Numbered from the stretch's first letter, positions 16,023 through 27,100 are shown. The stretch: DNA of 64,000 nucleotides from Acetatifactor muris (GCA_023663635.1 JAMPHD010000002.1:118784-182783); one strand, 5' to 3'. Notes: generated by a model not told the origin, from the sequence alone. Numbers and translations are program-made.

Positions 16023-17105
16023 CTATAAATGCGTATCTATATACTTTATGATTCTACTGTTTATCTTCTTAAACGGTTTATATGCGCAAGTATAAGAAAT
16101 GCGGGCAAATATATAGGTAATGACCGCACTGACACAAAACATGACATTTACGGACCATACGGTTCCTGTCATCATCAAAATGCTTATAAGCGCCTGTTGT
16201 ACGGGAAATCCCCATAGATAAACGCCATATGCGCACTCAGGATGTATCCCTCTTATGTTTAATGATTGTATATCAGCAAATCCCAGAGAAAAAACACAAC
16301 ATGACAATGCTATCATGCACGCGATCTCTCCCCAAATGCCATGACTAAACCTGAGAGCGCACAAAATTAATGTCAGAAAGAAAGATTTTTGCAGATCAAA
16401 TCTGTCCCGCAGATTCCACAGTCGGACTACCCCCCCGAGCATAAAGTACACGGCAATATTCAGCGCGGCTGCCCAATCCGTTCCATACCAAATCCACCGC
16501 GAATCATAGAAAAAGAGCGTTTTAATGCTCCACAAAATAAAAATGGAACAACCGATTATGGCATACATAACTTTTTGCCTGTTTCGGTTTTTGAAAGGCA
16601 ACATGATCAATAAAAAGAGAAGATACAGCGCAAATTCTATGGGCATAGTCCATAATGATCCATTGACCGCTCCGGAATAAGGATTGTTGACAAAAACGCC
16701 GGGTAGATCAAATACGGGAGACAAAAAGATATTTTTCCTAATGTATATCAAAATCGAATCCGCATGACGAAAGTATTCTCCGGCGGACAATACGCTAAAG
16801 AAGGGCGCGATCAAAAGAGCCGTTACCATCAGGCAAAAGAATAACTCCGGAAAAAGCCTTCCTATGCGTTTTACCAAATAAACTAAAGTTATCTTTTTGC
16901 GGTTTTCCGACATGTCAAACAGACTTTTGGCGATCAGATAACCGGAAATCAAAAAAATTGCTTTAAGGCCCAATGTGTGAACCACATTGCCCAAAACGAC
17001 AGGGGCTGTCTGATTGAGCAGATCATATTGATGACCATACATCACCAAAAAGGCGAATGCAAGATGCAGCATACCAAAGTTATTGTTTCTGTTTGTTTCA
17101 CCCAT
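16023..17105 (-). CDS. Membrane acyltransferase (acyltransferase 3 family)
   Basis: 360 residues from MGETNRNNN; GGAAAG lies just before this ATG, while an in-frame ATG 12 bases earlier has none. About ten membrane segments. His in FLVMYGHQYD near residue 25 matches the conserved N-terminal histidine of the family, and FLISGYLIAKS follows. Such enzymes O-acetylate sugars of surface glycans. Last gene of the minus-strand heptose operon, overlapping the end of the previous gene's stop region. Confidence 0.85.
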   Translation of the reverse strand: MGETNRNNNFGMLHLAFAFLVMYGHQYDLLNQTAPVVLGNVVHTLGLKAIFLISGYLIAKSLFDMSENRKKITLVYLVKRIGRLFPELFFCLMVTALLIAPFFSVLSAGEYFRHADSILIYIRKNIFLSPVFDLPGVFVNNPYSGAVNGSLWTMPIEFALYLLFLLIMLPFKNRNRQKVMYAIIGCSIFILWSIKTLFFYDSRWIWYGTDWAAALNIAVYFMLGGVVRLWNLRDRFDLQKSFFLTLILCALRFSHGIWGEIACMIALSCCVFSLGFADIQSLNIRGIHPECAYGVYLWGFPVQQALISILMMTGTVWSVNVMFCVSAVITYIFARISYTCAYKPFKKINSRIIKYIDTHL

Positions 17106-17106
17106 T

Positions 17107-19218
17107 TTACTTTCCATCCGCGCTTAACATCTCATTCAGTATTCTGATTTCATCAATGCACTCAAGTTCGCCGAAATCCTCATCATAAAGGTATCCCTGT
17201 TGGATTTGAGAATAAAATTTTATATTGTCGATCGTCAGTTCGGAATCTATGGACGATATGCTCAGGTCATAGCAGTCCGGTCGGTCAAGGACCAACTGCA
17301 CTTTGCCTATATCGGTGATCTCCTCTCTGAAAACGGTATCGCCGACCTGAATTTCTAAGATCCCGGGAGTAGTGAGTTCCACCACTTCCAATTCCAGAAA
17401 ATACTGCTCCGCGCTAAAGTGATCGCGAAGATCCGGTATACTTTGTTTTAGAGCGCCTTCCGGTGAAATATGACAGACCATGGATCCTTCAAGTTCCTGA
17501 AATGTAACGCCCCCCCATATATCCCATCCGTTATCCGCCAATACAAATTGCGGGTTATACAGCATATTGGAGCGATAGTTTCGATAAGTCCATATGCCAT
17601 AACCCTCAGACCATCCGCGCAGTGTGTCAGCAACATTCAGCAGATAGTCATCCAATTCATCTTCCTTTATTCGGGCATTATTGGAGAAGTCCGGTGTATT
17701 ATCCGCAAAAATAAACTGGTCAATATATACGGATTTTCCGCCGGTATCCGTCTTAAAATTTTCCAAGGTATATTGAGTCTGTTTCAATGCCTCTTCATAG
17801 GTAACCAACTCACCCACATTTTGGAAACCCATGGGAATTCCATACATGGTAGTGGAAAAATCTGAGTTTGCGCAGCTGTAGAGTTTATTGTGCTTGTAGT
17901 AAACGGGATTTCCCTGTACATCCATCACCAAATCCCAGTCCATTCTCACTTCCATAGACAAATTGGGAAAACTTTGTTGTGATCTTTCCAAAATACCTAA
18001 TAAAAAATCGTCATAAAATTCAAACATTGCCCATAAAGCCGGCTCAGAGCGGTGCGGGATCGGAATCAGGTCATAAGTCGTATACTCTGTCCCGTAAAGC
18101 CTGTTGTACTCCTCCAAAGAATAATGCGCACTGACCCATTCGCCATATTTCATATACTGAGCCTTGGCGATCCTGTCGCTGAGCGCTTGGACATCACATA
18201 TTTTGGTAGATCCCCAAAAGTCTTCCCATGTCAGGAAGGCCTCCGCAAAACTGTCATAGGAGGACAGAACCTGATACATTTTTCGGATGTAGTCATCCCA
18301 TGCGGCCAGAGTGTCCTCGTCCCCCAATAAAGCGCCAAATCTATCTACAATATCCTCGTTTTCGTCCTCATAATAATCCCAAGTATATCCTAAGCGTGTA
18401 TAGACTTTCAGCCCGGCATCGTCAGCTGCAGACATCACCTCATCCAACTTGGCAAATGCGTAATCATTATAAGAAATCGGCGATATGGCAGGTTGAAACT
18501 CCCTCCAGGGAATAACGATAATAATACTGTCAAATCCGTCTGCTCTAATTTGGGCCAGATTGTCATCCAAATGGTCCATCTCACAATTCCAGAAGTTGAG
18601 AGGCCATTCGTCCGCAAAATATGTCGCGGATCTGACATAGCTGCCGGAAAATGATCGCCCCGGTACAACGCCTTGTGCCCGCAGAATCACCCAATCGCAT
18701 TCGTCATTGTCGGCGGAGCCGTTATCACACATGATCTTAACCGCAGAAACTGTATCATAAGGGCTCATGTCCACAGAATAAGTCTGCCATCCGCCGTCAA
18801 TCTTTACGGGAATTTCCTCGGAATACAAAATGTTTTCCTCTGCGTCCAATATACGGATTATCAATCCTGCGCCATCCGATCCCGCCTCCACCCATGGATG
18901 TATCCTGTATTCAAATGTCCATGACGAAAGAGTATTATCTCCCTGCAAATTTACAGATGTGTTGGGAGTGAGCAAAATGCATTCTCCCTGCTCCATATCA
19001 AATACGCCGGCAGTGTAACCCCATGGAATATCATCGGTTGCGTGAGAGCCTTCAAAGGTTGCGGAGGAAAAAACGTCAAAAGAGTCGATCATCGGGGACT
19101 GTTCCTGCCCGGCATCCGTTTTGTCCCAAAGAGCATTGCATACATAGCCCATGGCAAAACATAAGATTCCAAATATGACTATACCTAAAACGGACAACCA
19201 TCTTTTGCTGCTTTTCAT
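17107..19218 (-). CDS. Membrane-anchored putative glycoside hydrolase
   Basis: 703 residues from MKSSKRWL (GGGAG 7 bases upstream). One membrane segment at residues 8-28, so the rest lies outside the cell. Residues 50-185 look like a carbohydrate-binding beta-sandwich; 200-560 resemble a beta-alpha barrel of the cellulase or GH42 type (SIIIVIPWREFQPAISP, FLTWEDFWG, SVYIDQFIFADN); 580-690 may be another beta-sandwich. Glu in LTWEDF and the Asp in YIDQF are candidate catalytic residues. It may trim or transfer the exported glycan. No exact family recognised. Confidence 0.6.
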   Translation of the reverse strand: MKSSKRWLSVLGIVIFGILCFAMGYVCNALWDKTDAGQEQSPMIDSFDVFSSATFEGSHATDDIPWGYTAGVFDMEQGECILLTPNTSVNLQGDNTLSSWTFEYRIHPWVEAGSDGAGLIIRILDAEENILYSEEIPVKIDGGWQTYSVDMSPYDTVSAVKIMCDNGSADNDECDWVILRAQGVVPGRSFSGSYVRSATYFADEWPLNFWNCEMDHLDDNLAQIRADGFDSIIIVIPWREFQPAISPISYNDYAFAKLDEVMSAADDAGLKVYTRLGYTWDYYEDENEDIVDRFGALLGDEDTLAAWDDYIRKMYQVLSSYDSFAEAFLTWEDFWGSTKICDVQALSDRIAKAQYMKYGEWVSAHYSLEEYNRLYGTEYTTYDLIPIPHRSEPALWAMFEFYDDFLLGILERSQQSFPNLSMEVRMDWDLVMDVQGNPVYYKHNKLYSCANSDFSTTMYGIPMGFQNVGELVTYEEALKQTQYTLENFKTDTGGKSVYIDQFIFADNTPDFSNNARIKEDELDDYLLNVADTLRGWSEGYGIWTYRNYRSNMLYNPQFVLADNGWDIWGGVTFQELEGSMVCHISPEGALKQSIPDLRDHFSAEQYFLELEVVELTTPGILEIQVGDTVFREEITDIGKVQLVLDRPDCYDLSISSIDSELTIDNIKFYSQIQQGYLYDEDFGELECIDEIRILNEMLSADGK

Positions 19219-19219
19219 T

Positions 19220-19876
19220 TTAAATCTCCCTCTTGTCTCCAAAGAACCTCTCCTCCAACATCAGGCACAGACAATGGTACACCGGCAAATGCAGTTCCTG
19301 TATTCTGTAAGTCTCCCGCTCCGGCACTCTCACTATGACGTCCGCGAGCTCCGAGAGTCTTCCGCCGCCTTCGCCCGTGAGCCCTAGGATCTTCATGTCT
19401 TTGGCTTTGGCCACTGTTGCGGCTGTGATTACGTTGAAGGAATTTCCGGAGGTGGATATCCCAAGAAACACGTCCCCCTCACGACCATATCCGTATACCT
19501 GTTGAGCAAAGCAATATCTGCCGTCCACATCGTTTGCGTATGCGGTACTCAGAGCATTGTGGCCGTCCAACGCGATGGCGGGCAGAGCCCCCTGCAGTAC
19601 GCGGGACAGTTCCGGCCCCCCGTTCGGATCGATCGCATTCAATTTGGCCGCAAAGGCCTCATCCGTCGGACGCGTCAGACAAAAGCCCTTCATCAGTTCC
19701 CCCACGATGTGTTCCGCGTCCGCGCAACTGCCGCCGTTTCCTGCAATGAGCAGCTTTCCTCCGTTCAGGAAACATTTCTCCAGAACGCTATAACTCTCCC
19801 GTATGTCATCCCTGACGACGGTCAGGGACGGGTATCTGTTCATAAGATTTTCCAAATGTTCATATACGGTATTCAT
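19220..19876 (-). CDS. gmhA: Sedoheptulose-7-phosphate isomerase (SIS domain)
   Basis: 218 residues from MNTVYEHLEN; GAGGGGAAC precedes this ATG. SIS-domain sugar isomerase with AGNGGSCADAEHIVGEL and LGISTSGNS, the motifs of GmhA. It would convert sedoheptulose 7-phosphate to D-glycero-D-manno-heptose 7-phosphate, the first step of the heptose pathway. The neighbouring kinase and fused nucleotidyltransferase-phosphatase support this. The next gene's start lies one base after its stop. Confidence 0.85.
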   Translation of the reverse strand: MNTVYEHLENLMNRYPSLTVVRDDIRESYSVLEKCFLNGGKLLIAGNGGSCADAEHIVGELMKGFCLTRPTDEAFAAKLNAIDPNGGPELSRVLQGALPAIALDGHNALSTAYANDVDGRYCFAQQVYGYGREGDVFLGISTSGNSFNVITAATVAKAKDMKILGLTGEGGGRLSELADVIVRVPERETYRIQELHLPVYHCLCLMLEERFFGDKREI

Positions 19877-19887
19877 GGCTGTTCCCC

Positions 19888-21159
19888 TCAAACATCCTGA
19901 CTCAGTATGGATCTGACGCACGCAAGCAGATTATCCTCACTCGGAATGTCGGGCATATCGATGTCCCCTATGCCCATGACCCTGCATCCGGCGCTCAGTC
20001 CCGCCTCCATGTCGATGCGCCCGTCTCCGATCATCCATGACCAGGTCAGGTCTATGTTGTATTTTTCCGCAGCCCGCAAGATCAGTCCCGGTTTGGGTTT
20101 TCTGCATTCACATTCAATCTTGTATTCCGGGCGTTCGCCCGCATAGCCCTTATGAGGATGGTGAGGGCAGTAGAAGATGTCGTTTACATAAGCGCCTTCC
20201 CGCCCCAACAGGGTCTCCATCTTGTTGTGTATTTCCCGCAGGCCTTCAACGGATACTTCACCCCGGGCAATGACCGGTTGATTGGTGATCACGATGGCAA
20301 GGTAACCCGCGGCATTGATCATGCGCACGGCCTCAGCGGCTCCGTCCGCCAGGCTGAGTCCTTCAGGATCCGTCACGAACCCCGCATAACGGTTGATCGT
20401 ACCATCCCTGTCCAGAAAGATCGCCCTTTGTCTGCGGCTCAGATTGCCCGCCTCCACCTTTCCCTCACGAATGTCCCGGGCCACCGCGTCAAGACGGTCC
20501 GGCGTCCCCATGTCTTTAACGTATTCGGGGGAATCATATACGCTCAGTTCCCGGTCTTTTATCAGCGGTTTCAGCACATCCCTGTCCAGATCCCGTTTGA
20601 CCGGATCGGGAAAGGCACGAAATATCTCCGGTGAGAGCATGTGCAGCCCGGCATTCACCCTGTTCCTGTACCAGAGTCTCGGATCTTCCTTATGCAGCCA
20701 GTCTGTCACCCTGTCCTCCTCATCCGCCGCGATGATGCCGCTGTCATATGGATGGCTGTTGGGGTGCGTCAGAATGGTGGCAACAGCCCCCCGAGCCCGG
20801 TGATGTCTCAGAAAACGATCCACGTCCACATCAAAGATGATGTCTCCGTTCAACAGCAGAAAATCTTCCCGGATCTCATCCTTCAGGTAATACAGCGCCC
20901 CTGCGGTGCCCAGAGGAGTTTCCTCCTCTATGTACCGGATCAAGACATCCCACCCAGAACCGTCCCCGAAATAATCCCGTATGACAGACCCGAGATGGCC
21001 GATGATCAAAATGAACTCTCGATATCCCTGCTTTCGCAGCGTATCGATCTGGTATTCCAGTATGGGTTTCCCGTCTATGGGGATCATGGGTTTGGGGACA
21101 TCGGAGTTGACCTCCGCGATTCGGGTCCCCTTTCCCCCGGCCATGATCACGATCTTCAT
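19888..21159 (-). CDS. Fused heptose-1-phosphate guanylyltransferase and heptose-bisphosphate phosphatase
   Basis: 423 residues from MKIVIMAGGKG; AGAGGT lies 6 bases before this ATG. Residues 1-230 are a sugar-phosphate nucleotidyltransferase (MAGGKGTRI, PKPMIPIDGKPILEYQ, LLLNGDIIF), HddC-like. Residues 245-420 are a HAD phosphatase of the GmhB type (IFLDRDGTINRYAGF, the Zn-binding-like FYCPHHPHKG...CECRKPKPG, MIGDGRIDM). Together they would dephosphorylate heptose 1,7-bisphosphate and activate the product with GTP. The GDP specificity is inferred from the GHMP kinase and dehydratase next to it. Confidence 0.85.
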   Translation of the reverse strand: MKIVIMAGGKGTRIAEVNSDVPKPMIPIDGKPILEYQIDTLRKQGYREFILIIGHLGSVIRDYFGDGSGWDVLIRYIEEETPLGTAGALYYLKDEIREDFLLLNGDIIFDVDVDRFLRHHRARGAVATILTHPNSHPYDSGIIAADEEDRVTDWLHKEDPRLWYRNRVNAGLHMLSPEIFRAFPDPVKRDLDRDVLKPLIKDRELSVYDSPEYVKDMGTPDRLDAVARDIREGKVEAGNLSRRQRAIFLDRDGTINRYAGFVTDPEGLSLADGAAEAVRMINAAGYLAIVITNQPVIARGEVSVEGLREIHNKMETLLGREGAYVNDIFYCPHHPHKGYAGERPEYKIECECRKPKPGLILRAAEKYNIDLTWSWMIGDGRIDMEAGLSAGCRVMGIGDIDMPDIPSEDNLLACVRSILSQDV

Positions 21160-21219
21160 TCTTATACCTCTGTACATATTGTGACATATGTGTCATTTAA
21201 TGCATTGTGCCCCGGTTCA

Positions 21220-22254
21220 CTAGCGGGTCAGGAATACTTCCCCGTTTTTGATCCTCTTTCTCCAATAATCCAACAGATCATGCATGGTGGTCTCAAAGCT
21301 GATCTGCGGCTCCCATCCTGTGTGTTCTTTGAATTTGCGGCAGTCGGGAACCTGCAGGTCCGCGTCGATGGGACGGAGTCTCTCGGGATCCGTGACGATT
21401 TGGATGCTGTCCTTACAGGAGGAGTAGGAGATCAGGGTATTGAGGGTGCCTCCCACCTCGCAGGTGTAGGAGCCTCCGATGTTGTAGTATTCGCCCGCAA
21501 CGGGATTGATGGTGACGAGCATGTAGTAGGCCCGGACTGCGTCCCGGACATCCGCATAGGTTCGCAGAGACTGAAGATTGCCCACCATCACTTTGGGCTC
21601 GATCAAACCTGCCTCTATCATGGCAATCTGTTTTGCAAAAGTGGACTCGTGGAACACGTCTCCCCTGCGGGGACCCGTATGCGTGAACATTCTGGTGGTC
21701 ATGACCGTCATGCCGTATGCCTCCGCATAATAGCGGCCCAACAGATCGGTCCCCACCTTGGAGATCGCATAGGGAGACGCAGGGTGGAAAGGGCATTCCT
21801 CATGGATACCGGTATCCGGTTTCTTCTCCGCGGGAATCTTGCCGAACACTTCCGAGGATGCGCATACATGGATCACGGGTTTGTAATCCCTGTCCGTCTC
21901 CATTGCTGCCCGAATGGACTCCAGCAGTCTGCAGGTACCCAGGATATTGGTGTTCAGAGTGTCGATGGGGGCCGTGAAACTGGTCAGCGGATAGCTCTGC
22001 GCGGCCAGATGGAACACATAATCGGGTTTTACTTTGTTGATGACCGTCATCAGGGATATCTGGTCGTTTAAGTCCGCATAGTCAAAGAAAATACGGTCTT
22101 TTTTGTTGACCCTGTCCAATAAATGACTTACGTTGTCCAGCGGACTTCTCCAACGGCATACGCCGTAAATATCCCAGTCTGTCTCCCGCAGCAGAAAATC
22201 CGCCAGATGAGATCCGACCATGCCTGTTATTCCCGTGATCAATGCTTTTTTCAT
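21220..22254 (-). CDS. GDP-sugar 4,6-dehydratase (GMD/DmhA-like)
   Basis: 344 residues of the extended SDR family. TGITGMVGSH for NAD(P), catalytic CASSEVFG and YAISK (YxxxK) near residue 155, and the GMD-like RMFTHTGPRRGDVF. GDP-mannose dehydratases and the related GDP-heptose dehydratases share these features. With a complete GDP-heptose pathway in the same operon, GDP-heptose is the more likely substrate. Its ATG overlaps the stop of the upstream gene (ATGA). Confidence 0.75.
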   Translation of the reverse strand: MKKALITGITGMVGSHLADFLLRETDWDIYGVCRWRSPLDNVSHLLDRVNKKDRIFFDYADLNDQISLMTVINKVKPDYVFHLAAQSYPLTSFTAPIDTLNTNILGTCRLLESIRAAMETDRDYKPVIHVCASSEVFGKIPAEKKPDTGIHEECPFHPASPYAISKVGTDLLGRYYAEAYGMTVMTTRMFTHTGPRRGDVFHESTFAKQIAMIEAGLIEPKVMVGNLQSLRTYADVRDAVRAYYMLVTINPVAGEYYNIGGSYTCEVGGTLNTLISYSSCKDSIQIVTDPERLRPIDADLQVPDCRKFKEHTGWEPQISFETTMHDLLDYWRKRIKNGEVFLTR

Positions 22255-23114
22255 ATCTCGATACCCTCCATCTCTCTTTGAATCTTTTCGGTAAAACTCT
22301 CGCTCTTTAAAATGGAATATTTTGTCAGGTAATCACTCCGCATCTGGGTGATCTTCGGCCTGTTTTGGTAGAAACGCTCCTCCGGAAGGACTACCTTATA
22401 CCGCAATCGTCCGCCGTAAACACGGTTCAGCTCATCCGCGATCCGCACCCGGCTCACCAACTCATCCCCCGCCACGTTAAGAGCAAAGAACGGGTAGTCC
22501 TCCCAATGCAGTCCCATCCATTCCACCACCTGCACCACATCGCTCACCACGATGCAGTTGCGGTAAAAGGGATGAAAAACCTCGGCCTCCTCACCGCGCT
22601 GTATGCAGTTTCTGCAATAGGTCACAAAACGGTCCCTTGCGGAGGCTACATAGGACAGTCTGATCGCTTTAAAGAAAGGGGACTCTTTAAATTTGTCCTC
22701 CACAGCTTTTTTCATCTTGCCGTAAGGAGTTGCGGCCTCCGTTTTGGAAGTTTCCGTATAGACGGCTCCCGGGATGTCTCCGAAGACCGCGTCACTGGAA
22801 AAGAACAGCACTTTGCATTGGCGGCGGATCGCCTCACGGATGAAATGCTGCGTTCCCGTCACATTGACGGACCAACAGAAATCAAAATCGTCCGCGCAGG
22901 CATCCGGTCCGGATATCGCCGCCGTAAAGATCAGATAGTCCAGACCGTCCAATACATCGTAGTCGAACTCCTCCGGCCGCTCCAGATCCAAATGCCTGTC
23001 CGCGGAATCGGACCGGTCAATACGGAGCAGTTGTTCGACATAATCCCTTTCTTTATAATGGGATATCAGATATCCCGCAATGTATCCTTCACTTCCCACG
23101 ATCCCGATCTTCAT
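22251..23114 (-). CDS. SDR-family sugar-nucleotide reductase (RmlD/DmhB-like)
   Basis: 287 residues. GSEGYIAGYL near the start for the cofactor, FFSSDAVFGD and YGKMK (YxxxK) near residue 140, then RLSYVASARDRFV. It resembles dTDP-4-dehydrorhamnose reductase-type proteins. After the dehydratase at 21220 it could reduce the 4-keto sugar to a GDP-6-deoxy-heptose. It overlaps both neighbours by four bases, so the three genes are translationally coupled. Confidence 0.68.
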   Translation of the reverse strand: MKIGIVGSEGYIAGYLISHYKERDYVEQLLRIDRSDSADRHLDLERPEEFDYDVLDGLDYLIFTAAISGPDACADDFDFCWSVNVTGTQHFIREAIRRQCKVLFFSSDAVFGDIPGAVYTETSKTEAATPYGKMKKAVEDKFKESPFFKAIRLSYVASARDRFVTYCRNCIQRGEEAEVFHPFYRNCIVVSDVVQVVEWMGLHWEDYPFFALNVAGDELVSRVRIADELNRVYGGRLRYKVVLPEERFYQNRPKITQMRSDYLTKYSILKSESFTEKIQREMEGIEI

Positions 23115-24130
23115 GTTTTCTCCTTTTCCCGCTGTTCTCCTACAGGTTCATAGGATTCCGGCGTGTAATGGATGACCCGGGTGCCCCCGTTCTCAAATTC
23201 AAACGGCACATACATCAGATCTCTCAGAGCATCCCTCACCCGTTGCTGTTTATCCGGCTCCACGTAAAACAGGAGGAAACCGCCTCCGCCCGCTCCCAGA
23301 AGTTTGCCGCCGAGAGCTCCGGCTTTCAGCCCCCGTTCATACAGCATGTCGATGGAATCGGTGGATATCTTATCCCCGGTCTGTCTTTTTAAGCGCCATG
23401 TGACATCCAACAGCCGACCAATCTCATTCAGATCCCCGGATTTGTCCGTCAGGATTGCCTGTGCCTCATCTACCAGACTGAGCATCTCCAACTTTTGGGC
23501 AGTGCTGTTCGCCTTTTTGTTGGCGCTCTGAACCTCGGCAGAAAAGTGTGTGAATGCCGTGAAAAACAGCATGAGGTTATGATTAAATTGTTGCTTTCTC
23601 TCCGGAGATATGATGATGGGATCCACGGTGTATCCCTCCGCGCTGAAGTTGATTCGGTTCAATCCCCCGAATGCCGCGGCGATCTGATCCTGCCATCCCC
23701 CCGCCTCATTGCACAGGGTACGCTCCAAATAGATGGCATCGTCCGCCAGTTTTTTCTTGTCGGCATACTTCCCCTTTAGGGAATAGAAGGCGGAGAGCAT
23801 GCCCACCGCAAAGGAACTGCTGGTTCCCAGACCTGACCGGGCCGGAAGGTCGGCCTCATAGGTCAGACGGATCTCATGCATGTCCAGAAATTTCATGGCC
23901 TCCCTGACGGCGGGATGTACGATGTCGTTCACATTCGTCACCCGCTCAATCTTGGAATACACCACCTCGTCCGTATAGCCGAAAAATCTGGGAAGATGCC
24001 GTACATTCACGTTGCAGTATTTATCAAATGTTGTGGAGATCACGGCGCCGCCGTGTTCCCTGAAAAATTCCGGCATGTCTGTTCCTCCGCCGAAGAAAGA
24101 CATCCTGAAAGGTGTTTTCGTAATGATCAT
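23111..24130 (-). CDS. hddA: D-glycero-D-manno-heptose 7-phosphate kinase (GHMP family)
   Basis: 339 residues. GHMP kinase with PFRMSFFGGGTDMPEFF at the start, the ATP loop PARSGLGTSSSFAVG near residue 97, and the C-terminal GAGGGGFLLFY. The start motif and loop match HddA kinases that phosphorylate heptose 7-phosphate at C1 in the alpha configuration for GDP-heptose. Fucokinase-type kinases are the alternative, but gmhA and the gmhB-like domain in the operon favour heptose. Confidence 0.84.
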   Translation of the reverse strand: MIITKTPFRMSFFGGGTDMPEFFREHGGAVISTTFDKYCNVNVRHLPRFFGYTDEVVYSKIERVTNVNDIVHPAVREAMKFLDMHEIRLTYEADLPARSGLGTSSSFAVGMLSAFYSLKGKYADKKKLADDAIYLERTLCNEAGGWQDQIAAAFGGLNRINFSAEGYTVDPIIISPERKQQFNHNLMLFFTAFTHFSAEVQSANKKANSTAQKLEMLSLVDEAQAILTDKSGDLNEIGRLLDVTWRLKRQTGDKISTDSIDMLYERGLKAGALGGKLLGAGGGGFLLFYVEPDKQQRVRDALRDLMYVPFEFENGGTRVIHYTPESYEPVGEQREKEKT

Positions 24131-27100
24131 CTCGTAAAGTCATCCTTTATATGATTCCACACAGCCTCAACGCTGCAGTGTTCTTTTACATAATTCTGAT
24201 AGACTCGGACGGTACGGCTCAACTCCTCCGTATTGTTGTAGAGATCGACTGTCTTTCGGGCAAAAAGTTCCGCGGTATCCGCGATCTCCACAAACTGTTC
24301 CGCACCGCTGATGCCTTCGATCCCGACAGATGTGGTGACCATGGGGATGCCGTAATACAGGGCCTCGATCACTTTCCCCTTAACGCCCGCCCCGTAGCGC
24401 AGCGGGATCACAGCCATGCGGCAGGTGTCGTAAAGTTCCGCCAGTTCATCATCCGTGACAAATCCTTTTACATGTATGCCGTTGCCATCCAACTTTTTCA
24501 CCTGCTCCGTGGGATTGGCTCCCACCACATAAAAGGGAATGTCACACTTCCGCCTGATCTCCGGAAATACCTGTTCCGCGAACCATAATACCGCGTCTTC
24601 GTTGGGCGGATGTCCGAAACCGCCAACAAACACGATTCCCTCCCTCTTGGAAAAGTCGAAAGGAATGTTCTCCCGAAATTTGTCATAGACATAAATGTCG
24701 AAAGTTTTGGCCTGTATGGACGGATCGGTCTTATGGATCTGCTCTATCTCCACACAGGACGGATAATAGTTCACGTCCGTCTTGCGCATGATGGCAAATT
24801 CACGTTTCTCCCAGTCCCGTGCCTCCGCTAAAAGTTTCGGATCATGACAGAGTTCATACTCCCTGCGGATGCGCATACAGTGCAGGTCACACCCGTAATA
24901 GATACATTTGATGTCCGTCTCATCTTTGAGGAGATCAATGTATTTTTCTGTGATGTGGGGCCTGTTCAGAAAAGCAAAATCAATGTTCTCCTTATTATCC
25001 AGGATCCATTGTCTGTAATTCTGCGCGTACCACGGGCCGTAGAGCACTTCAACGCCGATCTGCTGCAGGGCGGTGGTGTAGGGTTCATGGGGATAGAAAT
25101 TGTCACCCATGAATTTGACGTTATAGCCCTTGTCGATGAACATGTTGATGTACTGCCATATGGTTCTGGAACCCGCGTCCTTGTCAAACATTGGGACATA
25201 GTGATCGATCACCAGGATGGTCTTCTTATTTTGACTCCTATCTTTGGCATGGAACAGATCGCTCTCTGTTTGGGACTGTTTCGCGAATTCGTCCGCCCAC
25301 TTTTCCTTCAGTTTGTCGGAATTGATCACCTGATATTGTTTCAGGCCGGAATGTATGTCCGTCCCATTGGAGCGTCCCTCAAAATGCACCACCACGGACA
25401 GGGGTTGATAGAGCACCTTATAGCCGTGTCTGCGCACTTCAAAGGCAAGATCCGAGTCCTCACAGTAGGACGGGGCAAAGCGTTCGTCGAAACCTCCGAT
25501 CTTTCGCCAGAGATCGGCACGGATCATGATGGCGGCACCGGAGATGTAATCCGCCTCCTTGACATAGTTGAATTCCGGCTGTTCGGGATTCTGCCCGTTT
25601 CCGTAGTTCCATGCATGTCCGTCTCCCCATATGATCCCGCCTGCCTCCTGCAGACGTCCGTCCGGATACACCAGTTTGGAACCCACCATGCCAATCTTCT
25701 CATCCCGTTCAATCAGACTCACGAGCGGTGCAAGCCAGTCGGGCTGTACCTGAGTGTCATTGTTGAGGAAGAGGATGTATTTTCCTTTTGCCTGTTTGGC
25801 CGCATTGTTGCAGTTCAACAGAAAGCGCAGATTCTCCCGGTTGTGCAACACGGTAATACCCTCCGCGATCTTCTCCAAATCTTTTGTCAGATCCGTGGAC
25901 CGGTCATCAGCGACAATGACTTCATAGGGTATGTCACCGCTGTTCTTCAGTATGGATTCCAAGCAGTTATAGGTGTACTCAAACTGGTTGTATACGGGAA
26001 TCACGATGGATACCGCCGGATCCTCCAATCTTGGAAAGGACAGTCTCCCGTAGTCTTCAAGGGTCTTATCCGGTGTCTCCGAAACTTCGCTGACTTCAAG
26101 CTCGTCCGTTTGGAAAGGATACAGCATGGAGGTCTCGTATTCCTCCACCAGACGATAGTGTTCGTTGACGCTGTCCATCCCTTCTTTTCGCGCGATGACG
26201 AAGAAGTTTCTGATCCTTCTCGGATTGATCATGTGCAGCATCAGACGGGGATGTCGTATGCCTCTGACCAACATCTTGGCCAAAAAGCGGCGTTTGCTGT
26301 TGGGTGGCAGGAAGAAGGCACTGATCTTTCGAAAGACGAGGGCCATCCGATAGGTTCTGGATTTCTTCTCTCTCTCGTATTCCCGCTCCGTCTCAAGGAG
26401 GAGCTCTATGTGGCCTTCTTTGTTGCGGATGGTCTGCGCGTTCTCCTGCAGTTCCTGTTGATAAGTTTGTTGCTCCCGCTGATACCGCTTTTCTTCGTCT
26501 TTGAGTCGGATATTCTCGTCTTCGAGGCATTCCAGTTCATTCTTGAGTTTGGCATTTGTCTCAAGCTCCATGGTATTGATGACTTTCAGAGCCTCGTTTT
26601 CTTTCGCCAATGCAGCTTTCTCACCGGACAGGGCGGCAATATCACTTTTCAACTGCAGGATATACTGTCTGTGTTCAGCAATCTCGCTTTCCAACTGCGG
26701 GATATACCGTCTGTGTTCGGCAATCTCACCGTCCAGTTTCCTGAGATGGCTGTTCCGTTCTTCCACCTCGTTCTGCAATTGCAGAATTCGAGCCATGCGC
26801 ATGTCATATTCGTGGTCATGGTTGACATATACATGCGATAATTTCATGCCGGATATGTCACAGTTTCCGGCAACGGCAATAAAATATTTCGCCTCCTGCA
26901 CATACTCTTTCGGGCGGTAGTATGTGGAGAGAGCATTTTCCGTATCACCGTTGATGATACACACATCTTCAAAAAACTGGTCATACAGCGACACATTGGA
27001 GAATTTCGCATGCAGGAACTTCAGAAACTCATCCCTGTAAAATTCTTTTATGTGAAACTCGTTCCGGTATCCGGGGCGGTCGGAATAGATCTCCTTATTG

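Noticed and set aside
20641..22071. 476-codon open frame on the plus strand
   Set aside because: Covers parts of two well-supported minus-strand genes (hddC-gmhB fusion and the dehydratase).
24844..26841. 665-codon open frame on the plus strand
   Set aside because: It is entirely antisense to the 1405-residue glycosyltransferase, whose motifs are unmistakable. No start signal.
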